Positions 1 to 6,789 of a DNA stretch of 19,122 nucleotides are shown piece by piece. Below the pieces are notes generated by a model. That model did no database searches. It was not told where the DNA came from and saw only the letters and a program-made list of their open reading frames with translations. Source of the stretch: Equadaptatus sp045601305 (GTDB taxonomy: Bacteria > Synergistota > Synergistia > Synergistales > Synergistaceae). The position numbers and the translations under genes are program-made. Every line of letters starts with the position of its first letter. Position 1 is the first letter of the stretch. The stretch spans positions 1 through 19,122 of the forward strand of contig JAZRZG010000166.1 of the NCBI GenBank assembly GCA_045601305.1, written 5' to 3'.

Positions 1-83
1 GTATAGGAAACGGGGGTATGAGGGACGGGAGTATAGGAGACGGGAGTATAAAACACGGGGGTATAGGAGACGGGGGTATGAAA
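1..83 (+). repeat. 15-bp G-rich tandem array
   Basis: Five and a half units of the pattern rGTATrrrrrmCGGG follow each other with a 15-bp period, with GGG at the end of each unit. The array probably begins before the window. Two units of the same type occur inside the 126-bp core of every full repeat copy, so the array looks like a local expansion of a core module. Confidence 0.8.
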
Positions 84-224
84 GTCGTTAGTCGTTGGTC
101 GTTAGTCGTCAGCTGCTTTCGCTTTTCCGAGGTGCGGATGACCGTAGGGAATACCGAGGTTACTCAAGGATATGTGCTAAGTGCGAAGTGCGTTCTTGTC
201 GTCGGTCGTTAGTCGTTGGTCGTT

Positions 225-350
225 GGTACGAAAGGCAGGAGTCGGGAGTATGAAAAACGGGGGTATAAAACACGGGGTCGCGGTTTTAACTTCAAACGTC
301 CGCTTCAGCGGACACCACAATTGGTAATTGGTATTTGGTCATTGGTAATT
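225..350 (+). repeat. 126-bp repeat core, copy 1
   Basis: The core starts GGTACGAAAGGC. It continues with two 15-bp units, then GGGGTCGCGGTTTTAACTTC, a perfect hairpin GTCCGC-TTCA-GCGGAC (298-313), and an array of 7-bp words TTGGTAA/TTGGTAT/TTGGTCA. It has the same length as the cores at 6941-7066 and 16154-16279. By eye it differs from copy 3 at 2 sites and from copy 2 at 4 sites, all A/G changes. Confidence 0.92.
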
Positions 351-407
351 TGTTTTTTCTGCCGTCAGCCGACAGCGGCGCGGAGCGCCGAAGTGCTAAG
401 TACGCTC

Positions 408-436
408 TTGTCTTTCTGTTCTGCCTGTGGTAAAAT
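408..436 (+). promoter_or_regulatory. Promoter of the AbrB-like gene
   Basis: TTGTCT (408-413), a 17-bp spacer and TAAAAT (431-436) preceded by TGG, which gives an extended -10. The predicted start of transcription near 443 leaves a leader of about 40 nt. The -35 hexamer lies within the trailing repeat module (the CTCTTGTC that follows the AAGTGCT heptads), so the repeat appears to supply part of this promoter. Sequence match only. Confidence 0.55.
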
Positions 437-481
437 TACAAGGAAACAAGGAAACAATAAACAAAGAAAGCGGGCGATACT

Positions 482-844
482 ATGAGCGAGGCGGTAATAC
501 GCAACGAGATAAAAGTGATCAGCATATCTCAAAAACGTCAGCTTACCATACCGCAGAAGTTTTTCACTATGCTTGGGTTTTCCGATACTGCGGAGTGCTG
601 TGTCAGAGACGGCGAGCTTGTCATCCGTCCGGCGGCAGGCAAGGGAGAGGCTTTTGCAGAGATAATTCTTGAAGATTTAATTTCACAGGGTTTCAGCGGG
701 GCAGAGCTGCTCACAAAGTTCAAAGAACAGCAGCGCAAAGTCCGTCCGGCGGTTGAACGTATGATAGAGGAAGCAGACGCAATCGCGGCAGCTCACGGCA
801 GAGCCGCAGAACCGGCTGATACAATGAAGCGGTATATGAAATAA
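482..844 (+). CDS. AbrB/SpoVT-type DNA-binding protein, antitoxin-like
   Basis: The protein has 120 residues. Residues 8-50 (VISISQKRQLTIPQKFF, then a short strand and LVIRP) match the swapped-hairpin AbrB/MazE/SpoVT DNA-binding domain, which binds DNA as a dimer. The remaining 70 residues are helical and charged, including a KVRPAVERMIEEAD stretch. A tail like this is common on antitoxins of type II toxin-antitoxin pairs and would be the toxin-binding part. No toxin gene is visible on either side: the left side is repeat DNA and the next gene is ybaK, 62 bp downstream. It may be an orphan antitoxin or a free-standing transcriptional regulator. The Shine-Dalgarno sequence before 482 is weak (AAAG), so the start is less certain than the frame. 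An extended -10 promoter lies 46-74 bp upstream. Confidence 0.85.
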   Translation: MSEAVIRNEIKVISISQKRQLTIPQKFFTMLGFSDTAECCVRDGELVIRPAAGKGEAFAEIILEDLISQGFSGAELLTKFKEQQRKVRPAVERMIEEADAIAAAHGRAAEPADTMKRYMK

Positions 845-906
845 TTTGACTTTCATACGTCAGTTGTCAGCCGCATTTTGCGCTATAATAACCGAGGGTG
901 ACAGAG

Positions 907-1389
907 ATGGCAAAACAGATAAAAACCAATGCGACGAGAATACTTGAAACGAAAAAAATTCCTTTTGAGCTCTTGGAGTACGATATAGACATGGATCTGC
1001 TTTCCGCAGAGGACGCAGCTGCAAAAACAGGCATACCGGAGGAACGCACTTTCAAAACCTTGTGCATCAGGGGCGACAAAACCGGCATTCTGCTTGCCTG
1101 TCTGCCCGCAGGACGTGAACTTGATTTCAAAGCGCTTGCGGCAGCCAGCGGTAACAAAAGCACCGAACTTGTGCCGCTCAAAGAGGTCACACCGCTGACA
1201 GGCTACGTCAGGGGCGGCTGCTCACCCATAGGGACAAAAAAGAAATACCCTGTTTATATTGACGAGTCTGCTCTGCTGTTTGACTATATCACAATAAACG
1301 CCGGTCACAGGGGCATACTGTTCAAACTCACGCCACAGAACCTCATCAGCGCAACTGAAGCAAAAACAGCAGCGTTTTTGAGGCAGTAA
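907..1389 (+). CDS. ybaK: YbaK/EbsC-type aminoacyl-tRNA deacylase
   Basis: A cytosolic trans-editing enzyme of 160 residues that hydrolyses mischarged Cys-tRNA(Pro), in the known family role. The YbaK/prolyl-tRNA-synthetase-editing fold covers most of the protein. Hallmarks are NATRILETKKIPFELLEYD at the N terminus and TPLTGYVRGGCSPIGTKKK near residue 100, the conserved glycine-rich loop of the family. I chose ATG 907 because GAGGGTG (894-900) sits 6-8 bases before it. An in-frame GTG at 898 lies inside that ribosome-binding site. The length is normal (about 155-165). The stop TAA is followed at once by TAG and the 8-bp array. The gap from the AbrB-like gene is short and has no terminator, so the two may be cotranscribed. 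Confidence 0.93.
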   Translation: MAKQIKTNATRILETKKIPFELLEYDIDMDLLSAEDAAAKTGIPEERTFKTLCIRGDKTGILLACLPAGRELDFKALAAASGNKSTELVPLKEVTPLTGYVRGGCSPIGTKKKYPVYIDESALLFDYITINAGHRGILFKLTPQNLISATEAKTAAFLRQ

Positions 1390-1392
1390 TAG

Positions 1393-1504
1393 GTGTATAG
1401 AAGTATAGGGGCATAGGCGAGTAGGAGTTTAGGGGCGTAGGGGTGTAGGGGCATAGGCGAGTAGGCGGGTAGGAGCATAGGCGAGTAGGAGCATAGGCGA
1501 GTAG
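1393..1504 (+). repeat. 8-bp tandem array, 14 units
   Basis: Fourteen consecutive 8-bp units of the form NNNNNTAG, such as gggcatag, gcgagtag and gagcatag, begin three bases after the ybaK stop. A 16-bp higher-order unit (gagcatag+gcgagtag) recurs at the right end. Because 8 is not a multiple of 3, successive TAG triplets fall in all three forward frames. No ribosome-binding site or coding pattern is present. Confidence 0.9.
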
Positions 1505-1552
1505 GAGTACAAGACGTTCCCTGTTCCGCAAGTCTTTGGCAAAAACAGAGCC

Positions 1553-1642
1553 AAGTGCTAAGTGCGTTCTTGTCGTCAGTCGTTAGTCGTTTGTCGTTAG
1601 ATGCTTTTGCTTTTCCGAAGTGCTAAGTGCTAAGTGCGCCCT
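1553..1642 (+). repeat. Diverged heptad modules of the composite repeat
   Basis: AAGTGCTAAGTGCGTTCTTG, GTCGTTA-type words, the CTTTTGCTTTTCCGAAGTGC linker and further AAGTGCT words are found in the same order as in copies 1 to 3. The 126-bp core does not follow directly, so this is a rearranged or eroded relative. The flanking stretches 1505-1552 and 1643-1686 show nothing recognisable. Confidence 0.75.
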
Positions 1643-1686
1643 TAAAGGTTCTAAAGTTGTTAGCTGGAAAACAAAAAACTCCGTCT

Positions 1687-1743
1687 CACTGCGGGACGCG
1701 AAGCGTCAGCGCAGTGCCCAGTGACGTTACGGGCGAAGCCCGT
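1687..1743. repeat. Two strong hairpins with GCGAAGC tips
   Basis: Hairpin one pairs CACTGCG (1687-1693) with CGCAGTG (1710-1716) and has an inner stem GACGC-GAA-GCGTC (1695-1707). Hairpin two is ACGGGC-GAA-GCCCGT (1729-1743). Both end in GCGAAGC, a sequence known to form an unusually stable mini-hairpin in single-stranded DNA. Neither is followed by a T-run, so they do not look like ordinary intrinsic terminators for ybaK or DUF1015. Confidence 0.7.
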
Positions 1744-1758
1744 TATTGAAACGAAAGA

Positions 1759-2055
1759 GCAACGACACTGGATTCTGCGCTAAATCCTTGTGGATTTCCG
1801 CAGAAAGACGGGGCAAAAAAGGTTTTAACTTCAAACGTCCGCGTCAGCGGACACCACAATTGGTAATTGGTACTTGGTAATTGGTAATTTGTTTTTCTGT
1901 CCCTGTGGGGCAACGACACTGGATTCTGCGCTAAGCCTTTTCGGCTTCCGCAGAAAGACGATGAAAAAAGAGTTCTGACTCCCAACGTCCGCGACAGCGT
2001 ACACCACAATTGGTAATTGGTACTTGGTAATTGGTAATTTGTTTTCTGCTGTCAA
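1759..2055 (+). repeat. 151-bp tandem duplication with hairpins and TTGGTAA heptads
   Basis: Unit one starts at 1759 and unit two at 1910. Each opens with GCAACGACACTGG and then has a hairpin with outer stem TTCTGCG/CGCAGAA (1773-1805 and 1924-1955). Next comes a GTCCGC..GCGGAC-type hairpin (1837-1852; one mismatch in 1987-2002), and then an identical run of TTGGTAA/TTGGTAC words. The last two parts are shared with the 126-bp core, so the block is a branch of the same repeat family. It lies between the converging ybaK and DUF1015 genes. Confidence 0.88.
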
Positions 2056-2081
2056 CCGGCGGCTGACGACTTTTCGGCTGC

Positions 2082-3311
2082 TTACTGTCTAATTCTTCTC
2101 GCTTCGAGATAAAAGCGTTTGTCGTCGGCTTCTCCGATTGAGAAGGTTTTGCGGGGGAGGACTCCTCCGGCTCTGATTGCGGGGAAGAGCGCGTTTTTGT
2201 CCATCGGCTGCAGAACTATGCCGGCTGCTCCGCTTTCGGCGACTGTTTTGTCAAGGGTTTCTCTGCCGTGTACATAGTCAAGTGTCAGATATTTGTTTTT
2301 GGCAACGTATTTATCCAGCCATTTCTGCAGCACGGCAACGGGCAGCAGTTTGCCGCGTTTGTCTATGGCAAATTCTTCTTCTCCGCCGCCGGCAAACGCA
2401 AAGGTGATTTCGCTGCCTTCCATGAGTGACATTCCGTTCAGTTCCAGCCATCGTTCAAAGGCTTCGACTATGTCTTCTTTTATGCCGAAAAGCACGCGGT
2501 GTATCGGCTCAAAGGTCATTGCGGGGGAATGGAGATTGACGACTTCTGCCAACATTCTGCGTGCGGGGCAGGTCTTGCGTTCTTCTTCGGTAAGTGTCTC
2601 TCTGATTTTTTCCCAGCAGCTTTTCGCGGCTGCTATTGAGTGGTTGCCGTCGCCTGCGGCAAGGAAAAGGTCTTTTGCTTTCTGTTCATGTTCTGCGATT
2701 TTCGCGCGCAGTTTTTCTGCCGCTTCGTCTTCTACTGCCCAGCCGCAAAGGTGTCCGCCGTTCATCATCAGGCTGAAATCGTACAGTTTTCTGAAATTTT
2801 CTTTCTGTTTCGCAAGCGGCTCTATGAGTGTTCTCTCGGCATCGTCGGCAAGCAGCAGGGCGTGCGGGAGTTCAAGGGGCGCGTTTTCGCGTATCTTTTC
2901 GCGCGGCGGTATGCGGGAAAGTATTGTGCCTTCCGTAGCGCGGATTTTGCTTTTTGCGCCGGCGGCATAGTCGTATTCTTCGAGGTCTATTGTGCCGATA
3001 ATTCCCTGCCGAATGCCTGTCCGGGTTTCGCGCTCGACGTAGATGAAGCCGTTTCTGACTTCTTCGGCAAGTGTGCCGTCGGCAAGGTATTTCTGCATTG
3101 TGTCGTTGATTTCCGTTGTGCGTTTCTCTGCTTCGTCAAGGTATATTTCGGGCAGCACGAGGCGCAGCGCGGAGGGCGCGCCGGCAACGGTGTTCTCAAC
3201 TGTCTGCCAGTATTCGCGCCGGCTTGTGTACTGGTCACAGGCGTTTACCGCCCATTTTCGCAGTTCTGTGTCTTTGTTCGGCAATAGGATGTCTGCTGTG
3301 TCAAATATCAT
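2082..3311 (-). CDS. DUF1015 family protein
   Basis: A soluble protein of 409 residues with the family's landmark motifs: an AAGDGNHSIAAAK segment near residue 240, PIHRVLFG near 295, and a C-terminal PRKTFSIGEADDKRFYLEAR block. The length fits the family (about 400-430). Its biochemical function is not established; in some genomes relatives sit beside serine biosynthesis genes. Here it follows glmS on the same strand, 52 bp downstream, but a hairpin with a short T-stretch lies in that gap, so expression may depend on read-through or a separate promoter. GGAG stands about 8 bases before the start codon. The gene ends in the spacer next to the tandem repeats. Confidence 0.88.
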   Translation of the reverse strand: MIFDTADILLPNKDTELRKWAVNACDQYTSRREYWQTVENTVAGAPSALRLVLPEIYLDEAEKRTTEINDTMQKYLADGTLAEEVRNGFIYVERETRTGIRQGIIGTIDLEEYDYAAGAKSKIRATEGTILSRIPPREKIRENAPLELPHALLLADDAERTLIEPLAKQKENFRKLYDFSLMMNGGHLCGWAVEDEAAEKLRAKIAEHEQKAKDLFLAAGDGNHSIAAAKSCWEKIRETLTEEERKTCPARRMLAEVVNLHSPAMTFEPIHRVLFGIKEDIVEAFERWLELNGMSLMEGSEITFAFAGGGEEEFAIDKRGKLLPVAVLQKWLDKYVAKNKYLTLDYVHGRETLDKTVAESGAAGIVLQPMDKNALFPAIRAGGVLPRKTFSIGEADDKRFYLEARRIRQ

Positions 3312-3335
3312 TGTTTTTCTCCGTTTTTGAAAGTT

Positions 3336-3359
3336 AAACCGCCGAAATGCCGGCGGTTT
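3336..3359 (-). terminator. Hairpin after glmS, terminator or attenuator
   Basis: Perfect 9-bp stem AAACCGCCG/CGGCGGTTT with a 6-base loop, placed directly after the glmS stop. On the leftward strand it is followed by TTTAACTTTC, a weak T-tract. DUF1015 begins only 25 bases further on, so the hairpin probably lowers rather than blocks expression of that gene. Confidence 0.65.
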
Positions 3360-3363
3360 GTAT

Positions 3364-5187
3364 TTATTCTACTGTCACTGATTTTGCGAGGTTTCTCGGC
3401 ATGTCTATGTCGCAGCCTCTCTGGCGCGCGACGTAGTAGGCGAAGAGCTGAAGCGGCACTACTTGGAGGAAGGGGTAAAGTTCTGTTTCGGTTTCAGGTG
3501 TGAAGATGACGCTTCCGGTGTATTGCTGTATCGCTTGGTCGCCTTCTGTGGCAACGGCTATTATCGGCGATTTGCGTGCCATTGACTCTTCTATGTTGGA
3601 GATGGTCTTTTCCCACATTTCGTTTTTGGGTATGAGCGCAACTACGGGGAGTTCTTTTTCGAGCAGCGCTATGGGACCGTGTTTCATTTCGCCGGCAGGA
3701 TAGGCTTCGGCGTGCATATAGGAGATTTCTTTGAGTTTGAGCGCGCCTTCGAGCGCCGGCGGGTAGGAGAGGGTGCGTCCGAGGAAGAAGAAACCTCTGG
3801 TGTCGGCAAATTCTCTTGCTATGTGTTCTATGTCGTGTTCATGTTTCAGAATTTCGGCAATTTTCGCCGGTATGTCCATGAGGGCTTTGGCAAGGCGTGT
3901 TTCGTTTTCGGGCGAAAGTTCGCCTTTGAGTTTGGCAAGGTACATTCCGAGGAGTACAAGCACTGTTATCTGTGCCGTGAAGGTTTTTGTGGCTGCAACG
4001 CCTATTTCGGGACCTGCGGGTGTTATGAGTCCGCTGCCGACTTCGCGGTGGATTGTTGAGCCGCGCACGTTTGTGACGACAAGGCATTCGGCGCCTTTTG
4101 TCTTGGCAAGGCGCGCAGCGTGGAGTGTGTCTGCTGTTTCGCCTGACTGTGAAACGAATATGCAGAGTGTGTTTTCGTCTGACGGTATGTTTCTGTAACG
4201 GTATTCTGACGCCACTTCGCAGCGTGTCTCGAAGCTGCCGAGTGTTTCCCATATCAGCGCGGCGGTCATTGTCGCGTAGTAGCTTGTGCCGCAGGCGACA
4301 AAATGTATTTTTTTGAATTTCCTGACGTCTTTTGCCGTCCAGGGCAGTTCTGACGAAAGGTCAACTCTGCCGGAGGCAACTCTGCCGAGCAGTGTGTGGG
4401 TCATGACGTCGGGCTGTTCGTGGATTTCTTTGAGCATGAAGTGAGGATATTTGCCGCGGTTTGTCATTGCGGCGTTCCAGTCAAGGTGCATGGTTTCTTT
4501 TTTGTGCGGTTCACCGCAGAAATTGAAGAATTCGCAGCCTTCGGGTGTTATTCTTGCCATTTCGTCGTCGTCCATGAACCAGACGTCGTGGGTAAATTCG
4601 AGCAGCGCCGTCGCGTCTGAGGCGCAGAAGCCTGAGTTTCCGGCGTGTCCGACAACGAGGGGCGAGCCTTTGCGGCATACCCAGATTTCTTTTTTGTCGG
4701 CAAACATTATGACGAGCGCAAACGCGCCGCGGATTTTGCAGGTGAGTTTCACAACTGCTTCTTTCGGGTCGCCGTCATATACGTATCCGAGATACTGCAC
4801 CGCGGATTCTGTGTCTGTTTCGCTGTGGAATTTTATGCCTTTGGCTTCAAGTTCGTCTCGGATTTCGCGCGCGTTTTCTATGATTCCGTTGTGTACGATG
4901 ACAACGCGGTTATCGTTGGAAACGTGCGGGTGCGCGTTGTTTTCGGTGACTCCGCCGTGTGTCGCCCAGCGGGTGTGTCCTATGCCGAATTCGCCTTGCA
5001 GATGTTCTTCGGCAACGCGCTCGGCAAGATTTTTGACGCGGCCGACGGTACGAAGTTCTTTGATTTTGCCTTCGCTGATTACCGCTATGCCGGCTGAGTC
5101 GTAGCCGCGGTATTCATGTTTCGCAAGTCCTTCGAGAATGATTTTTGTAGGCTCTTTGTCGCCTATGTAACCCATAATTCCGCACAT
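3364..5187 (-). CDS. glmS: Glutamine-fructose-6-phosphate aminotransferase (GlmS)
   Basis: A cytosolic enzyme that makes glucosamine-6-phosphate from fructose-6-phosphate and glutamine, the first step towards UDP-GlcNAc, peptidoglycan and LPS. It has 607 residues, a normal length. The start was placed at the Met directly before CGIMGYIGD, because the N-terminal Cys is the glutaminase nucleophile and must be exposed; a longer frame from 5214 would bury it. The class II amidotransferase domain shows HEYRGYDSAGIAV, GHTRWATHG and HNGIIEN. Two SIS sugar-isomerase domains follow, with VACGTSYYA, SQSGETADTL and GPEIGVAATKTFTAQ. The C-terminal LAKSVTVE is the family's conserved end. GGAGG lies 8 bases before the start, in the loop of a perfect hairpin. 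No glmS ribozyme was recognised in the leader. Confidence 0.97.
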   Translation of the reverse strand: MCGIMGYIGDKEPTKIILEGLAKHEYRGYDSAGIAVISEGKIKELRTVGRVKNLAERVAEEHLQGEFGIGHTRWATHGGVTENNAHPHVSNDNRVVIVHNGIIENAREIRDELEAKGIKFHSETDTESAVQYLGYVYDGDPKEAVVKLTCKIRGAFALVIMFADKKEIWVCRKGSPLVVGHAGNSGFCASDATALLEFTHDVWFMDDDEMARITPEGCEFFNFCGEPHKKETMHLDWNAAMTNRGKYPHFMLKEIHEQPDVMTHTLLGRVASGRVDLSSELPWTAKDVRKFKKIHFVACGTSYYATMTAALIWETLGSFETRCEVASEYRYRNIPSDENTLCIFVSQSGETADTLHAARLAKTKGAECLVVTNVRGSTIHREVGSGLITPAGPEIGVAATKTFTAQITVLVLLGMYLAKLKGELSPENETRLAKALMDIPAKIAEILKHEHDIEHIAREFADTRGFFFLGRTLSYPPALEGALKLKEISYMHAEAYPAGEMKHGPIALLEKELPVVALIPKNEMWEKTISNIEESMARKSPIIAVATEGDQAIQQYTGSVIFTPETETELYPFLQVVPLQLFAYYVARQRGCDIDMPRNLAKSVTVE

Positions 5188-5190
5188 GTC

Positions 5191-5206
5191 ACAAACCTCC
5201 GTTTGT
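5191..5206 (-). promoter_or_regulatory. Hairpin presenting the glmS ribosome-binding site
   Basis: In glmS mRNA orientation ACAAAC-GGAG-GTTTGT forms a perfect 6-bp stem with a GGAG loop. The loop is the Shine-Dalgarno core, four bases off the stem end and eight from the start codon. The fold may tune ribosome access; no ligand-binding domain is evident around it. Confidence 0.5.
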
Positions 5207-5248
5207 ATGCACAATAAAGAGACGGGAGGTACCCCGCTGTACAGGGTA

Positions 5249-5278
5249 ATTATACATTAAAAATCGCTTTTGCCGCAA
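5249..5278 (-). promoter_or_regulatory. Promoter of glmS
   Basis: On the leftward strand: TTGCGG (5278-5273), an 18-bp spacer and a perfect TATAAT (5254-5249). This predicts a leader of about 55 nt. Divergent from the purA promoter some 40 bp away. Confidence 0.5.
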
Positions 5279-5317
5279 TTTTTTCCTCTGCTCTTACATT
5301 CTGCCGCAAATTATAAG

Positions 5318-5377
5318 TTGAAAAATATATTTATAGTTGTAGAATACTCTGTGGACATAAACGGTCTCAACTGACCG
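5318..5377 (+). promoter_or_regulatory. Promoter of purA with leader hairpin
   Basis: TTGAAA (5318-5323), a 16-bp spacer and TAGAAT (5340-5345). About 10 bases into the predicted transcript is an inverted repeat CGGTC-tcaact-GACCG (5362-5377). It could protect the 5' end or serve as an operator. A similar element sits at the same place in front of nrdJ. Confidence 0.5.
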
Positions 5378-5402
5378 CAACATCGTGAAGTGAGTGATGA
5401 TT

Positions 5403-6683
5403 ATGAGTGTATATGCCGTAGTAGGAGTTCAGTGGGGCGACGAGGGCAAGGGGCGCTGCGTTGATACTCTGGCAGCAAAATCTGATGCCGTCGTGCGTTA
5501 TCAGGGCGGAGCGAATGCCGGTCACACGGTTGTCGTTGACGGCGAAAAGTTTGTGTTTCACATTCTTCCGTCCGGTATTCTTTATCAGGACAAAATCTGT
5601 CTTATCGGCAACGGCGTTGTCATTGACCCTGAGGAACTTTTTGAGGAAATCGATGATCTCGCGGCGCGGGGAAAGCCGATGTCAAGGCTGGTCATCAGCA
5701 ACGCGGCGCATATCGTTATGCCGTATCACAAGCTGCTTGACGGGCTTAACGAGGCTTTTCTGTCGGACGGCAAGAAAATAGGCACAACGGGCAGAGGAAT
5801 AGGTCCCTGCTACACTGATAAAATTCAGCGTCTGGGCATTCGCGCGGAGGATTTGGCAAATCCTGAGGTGCTTCGCGACAAGCTCGAAACAAATCTGCAG
5901 CTGAAAAACGCGATTATTACAAAGGTTTACGGCGGCACTGCCGTTGATTTTGACGAACTCTACAAAAAAGCGCTTGCATGGGGCGAGCGTATCAAGCCTA
6001 TGCTCGGCGACACTTACGAGCTGCTGGCGCAGCTTGGAAAAGAGGACAAGAACATTCTGTTTGAGGGCGCACAGGCAACTCTGCTTGACATTGACCACGG
6101 CACGTATCCGTTTGTCACAAGTTCCAGCACAACGGCAGGCGGAGCCTGCACGGGAAGCGGCATGGGGCCGAGCAAAATCAAAAAGGTGTTCGGTGTTATG
6201 AAGGCTTACTGCACGCGCGTAGGCGCAGGGCCGTTCCCTACGGAAGATTTCGGCGATGACGGCGAATATCTGCGTCAAACGGGCGGGGAGTTCGGCGCCA
6301 CAACGGGACGTCCGAGGCGCTGCGGCTGGTGCGACCTTGTTGTCGCGGATTATGCCGCGAAAATCAATGGTCTTGACGGTTTCGCTCTCACGAAGCTCGA
6401 TGTGCTCACCGGCTTTGACAAAATCAAAATCTGTACTGCCTATGATGTTGACGGCAAAATATACACGCATTTTCCGAGCAGCGTCGCAGACCTCTCCAAG
6501 GCACGTCCCGTTTATGAGGAGTTTGAGGGGTGGAGGGAAGACATCACGAAGTGCCGCAGTTTTGAGGAGCTTCCTAAAGCGGCACAGGAATATGTTAAAT
6601 ACATTGAGGAAAAAACGGGTGTTCCGATCGTTCTGATAGGCGTCGGCGCCGGCAGAGACGACACAATTCTCAGAGGACTTTAG
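5403..6683 (+). CDS. purA: Adenylosuccinate synthetase
   Basis: Catalyses GTP-dependent condensation of IMP with aspartate to adenylosuccinate, the first committed step to AMP, in the cytosol. It has 426 residues, as usual. Signatures in order are WGDEGKGR (GTP loop and catalytic Asp), the H41-type site within ANAGHTVV, GTTGRGIGP (IMP and aspartate loop), LFEGAQATLLDIDHGTYPFV, GAGPFPTE, TGRPRRCGW and, near the end, the guanine-binding TKLDVL region. GTG at 5394 and ATG at 5397 are in frame upstream. I prefer ATG 5403, which gives MSVYAVVGVQWGDEGKG like its relatives and places GAAGTGAG at a suitable distance. A strong terminator follows 24 bp after the stop, so it looks monocistronic. Confidence 0.97.
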   Translation: MSVYAVVGVQWGDEGKGRCVDTLAAKSDAVVRYQGGANAGHTVVVDGEKFVFHILPSGILYQDKICLIGNGVVIDPEELFEEIDDLAARGKPMSRLVISNAAHIVMPYHKLLDGLNEAFLSDGKKIGTTGRGIGPCYTDKIQRLGIRAEDLANPEVLRDKLETNLQLKNAIITKVYGGTAVDFDELYKKALAWGERIKPMLGDTYELLAQLGKEDKNILFEGAQATLLDIDHGTYPFVTSSSTTAGGACTGSGMGPSKIKKVFGVMKAYCTRVGAGPFPTEDFGDDGEYLRQTGGEFGATTGRPRRCGWCDLVVADYAAKINGLDGFALTKLDVLTGFDKIKICTAYDVDGKIYTHFPSSVADLSKARPVYEEFEGWREDITKCRSFEELPKAAQEYVKYIEEKTGVPIVLIGVGAGRDDTILRGL

Positions 6684-6707
6684 GCAAAACGGCAGAGAAC
6701 TCAGCGG

Positions 6708-6748
6708 CTCCGAGGCTCAGACACGGGCTTCGGAGTTGTTTTTTTGTT
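6708..6748 (+). terminator. Intrinsic terminator of purA
   Basis: Stem CTCCGA (6708-6713)/TCGGAG (6730-6735), extended inwards by GGCTC against GGGCT with G-T pairs, then TTGTTTTTTTGTT. Placed 25 bases after the purA stop. Confidence 0.85.
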
Positions 6749-6789
6749 ATCGGAAGATAGCTTACGCACATTCAGCGCAAACTTGTTTT

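Larger units (their letters stand above)
1..415 (+). repeat. Composite intergenic repeat, copy 1
   Basis: Non-coding stretch built from repeat modules. In order they are: a 15-bp array (1-83); four 7-bp words of the type GTCGTTA/G (84-111); a linker CTGCTTTCGCTTTTCCGA; a segment with CGAG-GTTA-CTC (near 150-170) that recurs only in copy 3; AAGTGCT-type heptads; GTCGTTA/G heptads (about 198-226); the 126-bp core (225-350); a GGCGC-GGA-GCGCC hairpin (377-389); and more AAGTGCT words. The same modules recur at 6790-7225 and, inverted, at 16069-16410. Open frames across it give heptad-periodic peptides and are not genes. The left neighbour is outside the window, so the gene context on that side is unknown. 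Confidence 0.9.

Noticed and set aside
1..83. G-quadruplex from the GGG-bearing 15-bp array
   Set aside because: The G-runs are about 12 bases apart, longer than loops that give stable quadruplexes.
1..415. CRISPR array
   Set aside because: Units are 7, 8 or 15 bp with no spacers of constant length, and no cas genes are present.
1..485. Open frames across repeat DNA in copies 1, 2 and 3 with similar translated peptides
   Set aside because: The similarity comes from the DNA repeat. The peptides are heptad-periodic, lack ribosome sites, and frames differ between copies.
846..889. ybaK promoter from TTGACT (846) and TATAAT (884)
   Set aside because: The spacer is 32 bp, and the TATAAT would start transcription at or inside the ribosome-binding site.
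1346..1531. Reverse-strand frame of Tyr-, Pro- and Thr-rich repeats
   Set aside because: It is the 8-bp array read backwards; CTA triplets are not stops, so the frame stays open by chance.
2177..3330. Long frames opposite DUF1015, glmS, purA and trkA
   Set aside because: They are antisense shadows with skewed composition, no ribosome sites and no recognisable domains.
5188..5260. glmS ribozyme in the glmS leader
   Set aside because: The leader is only about 55 nt from the predicted start, and the conserved ribozyme core is not recognisable.
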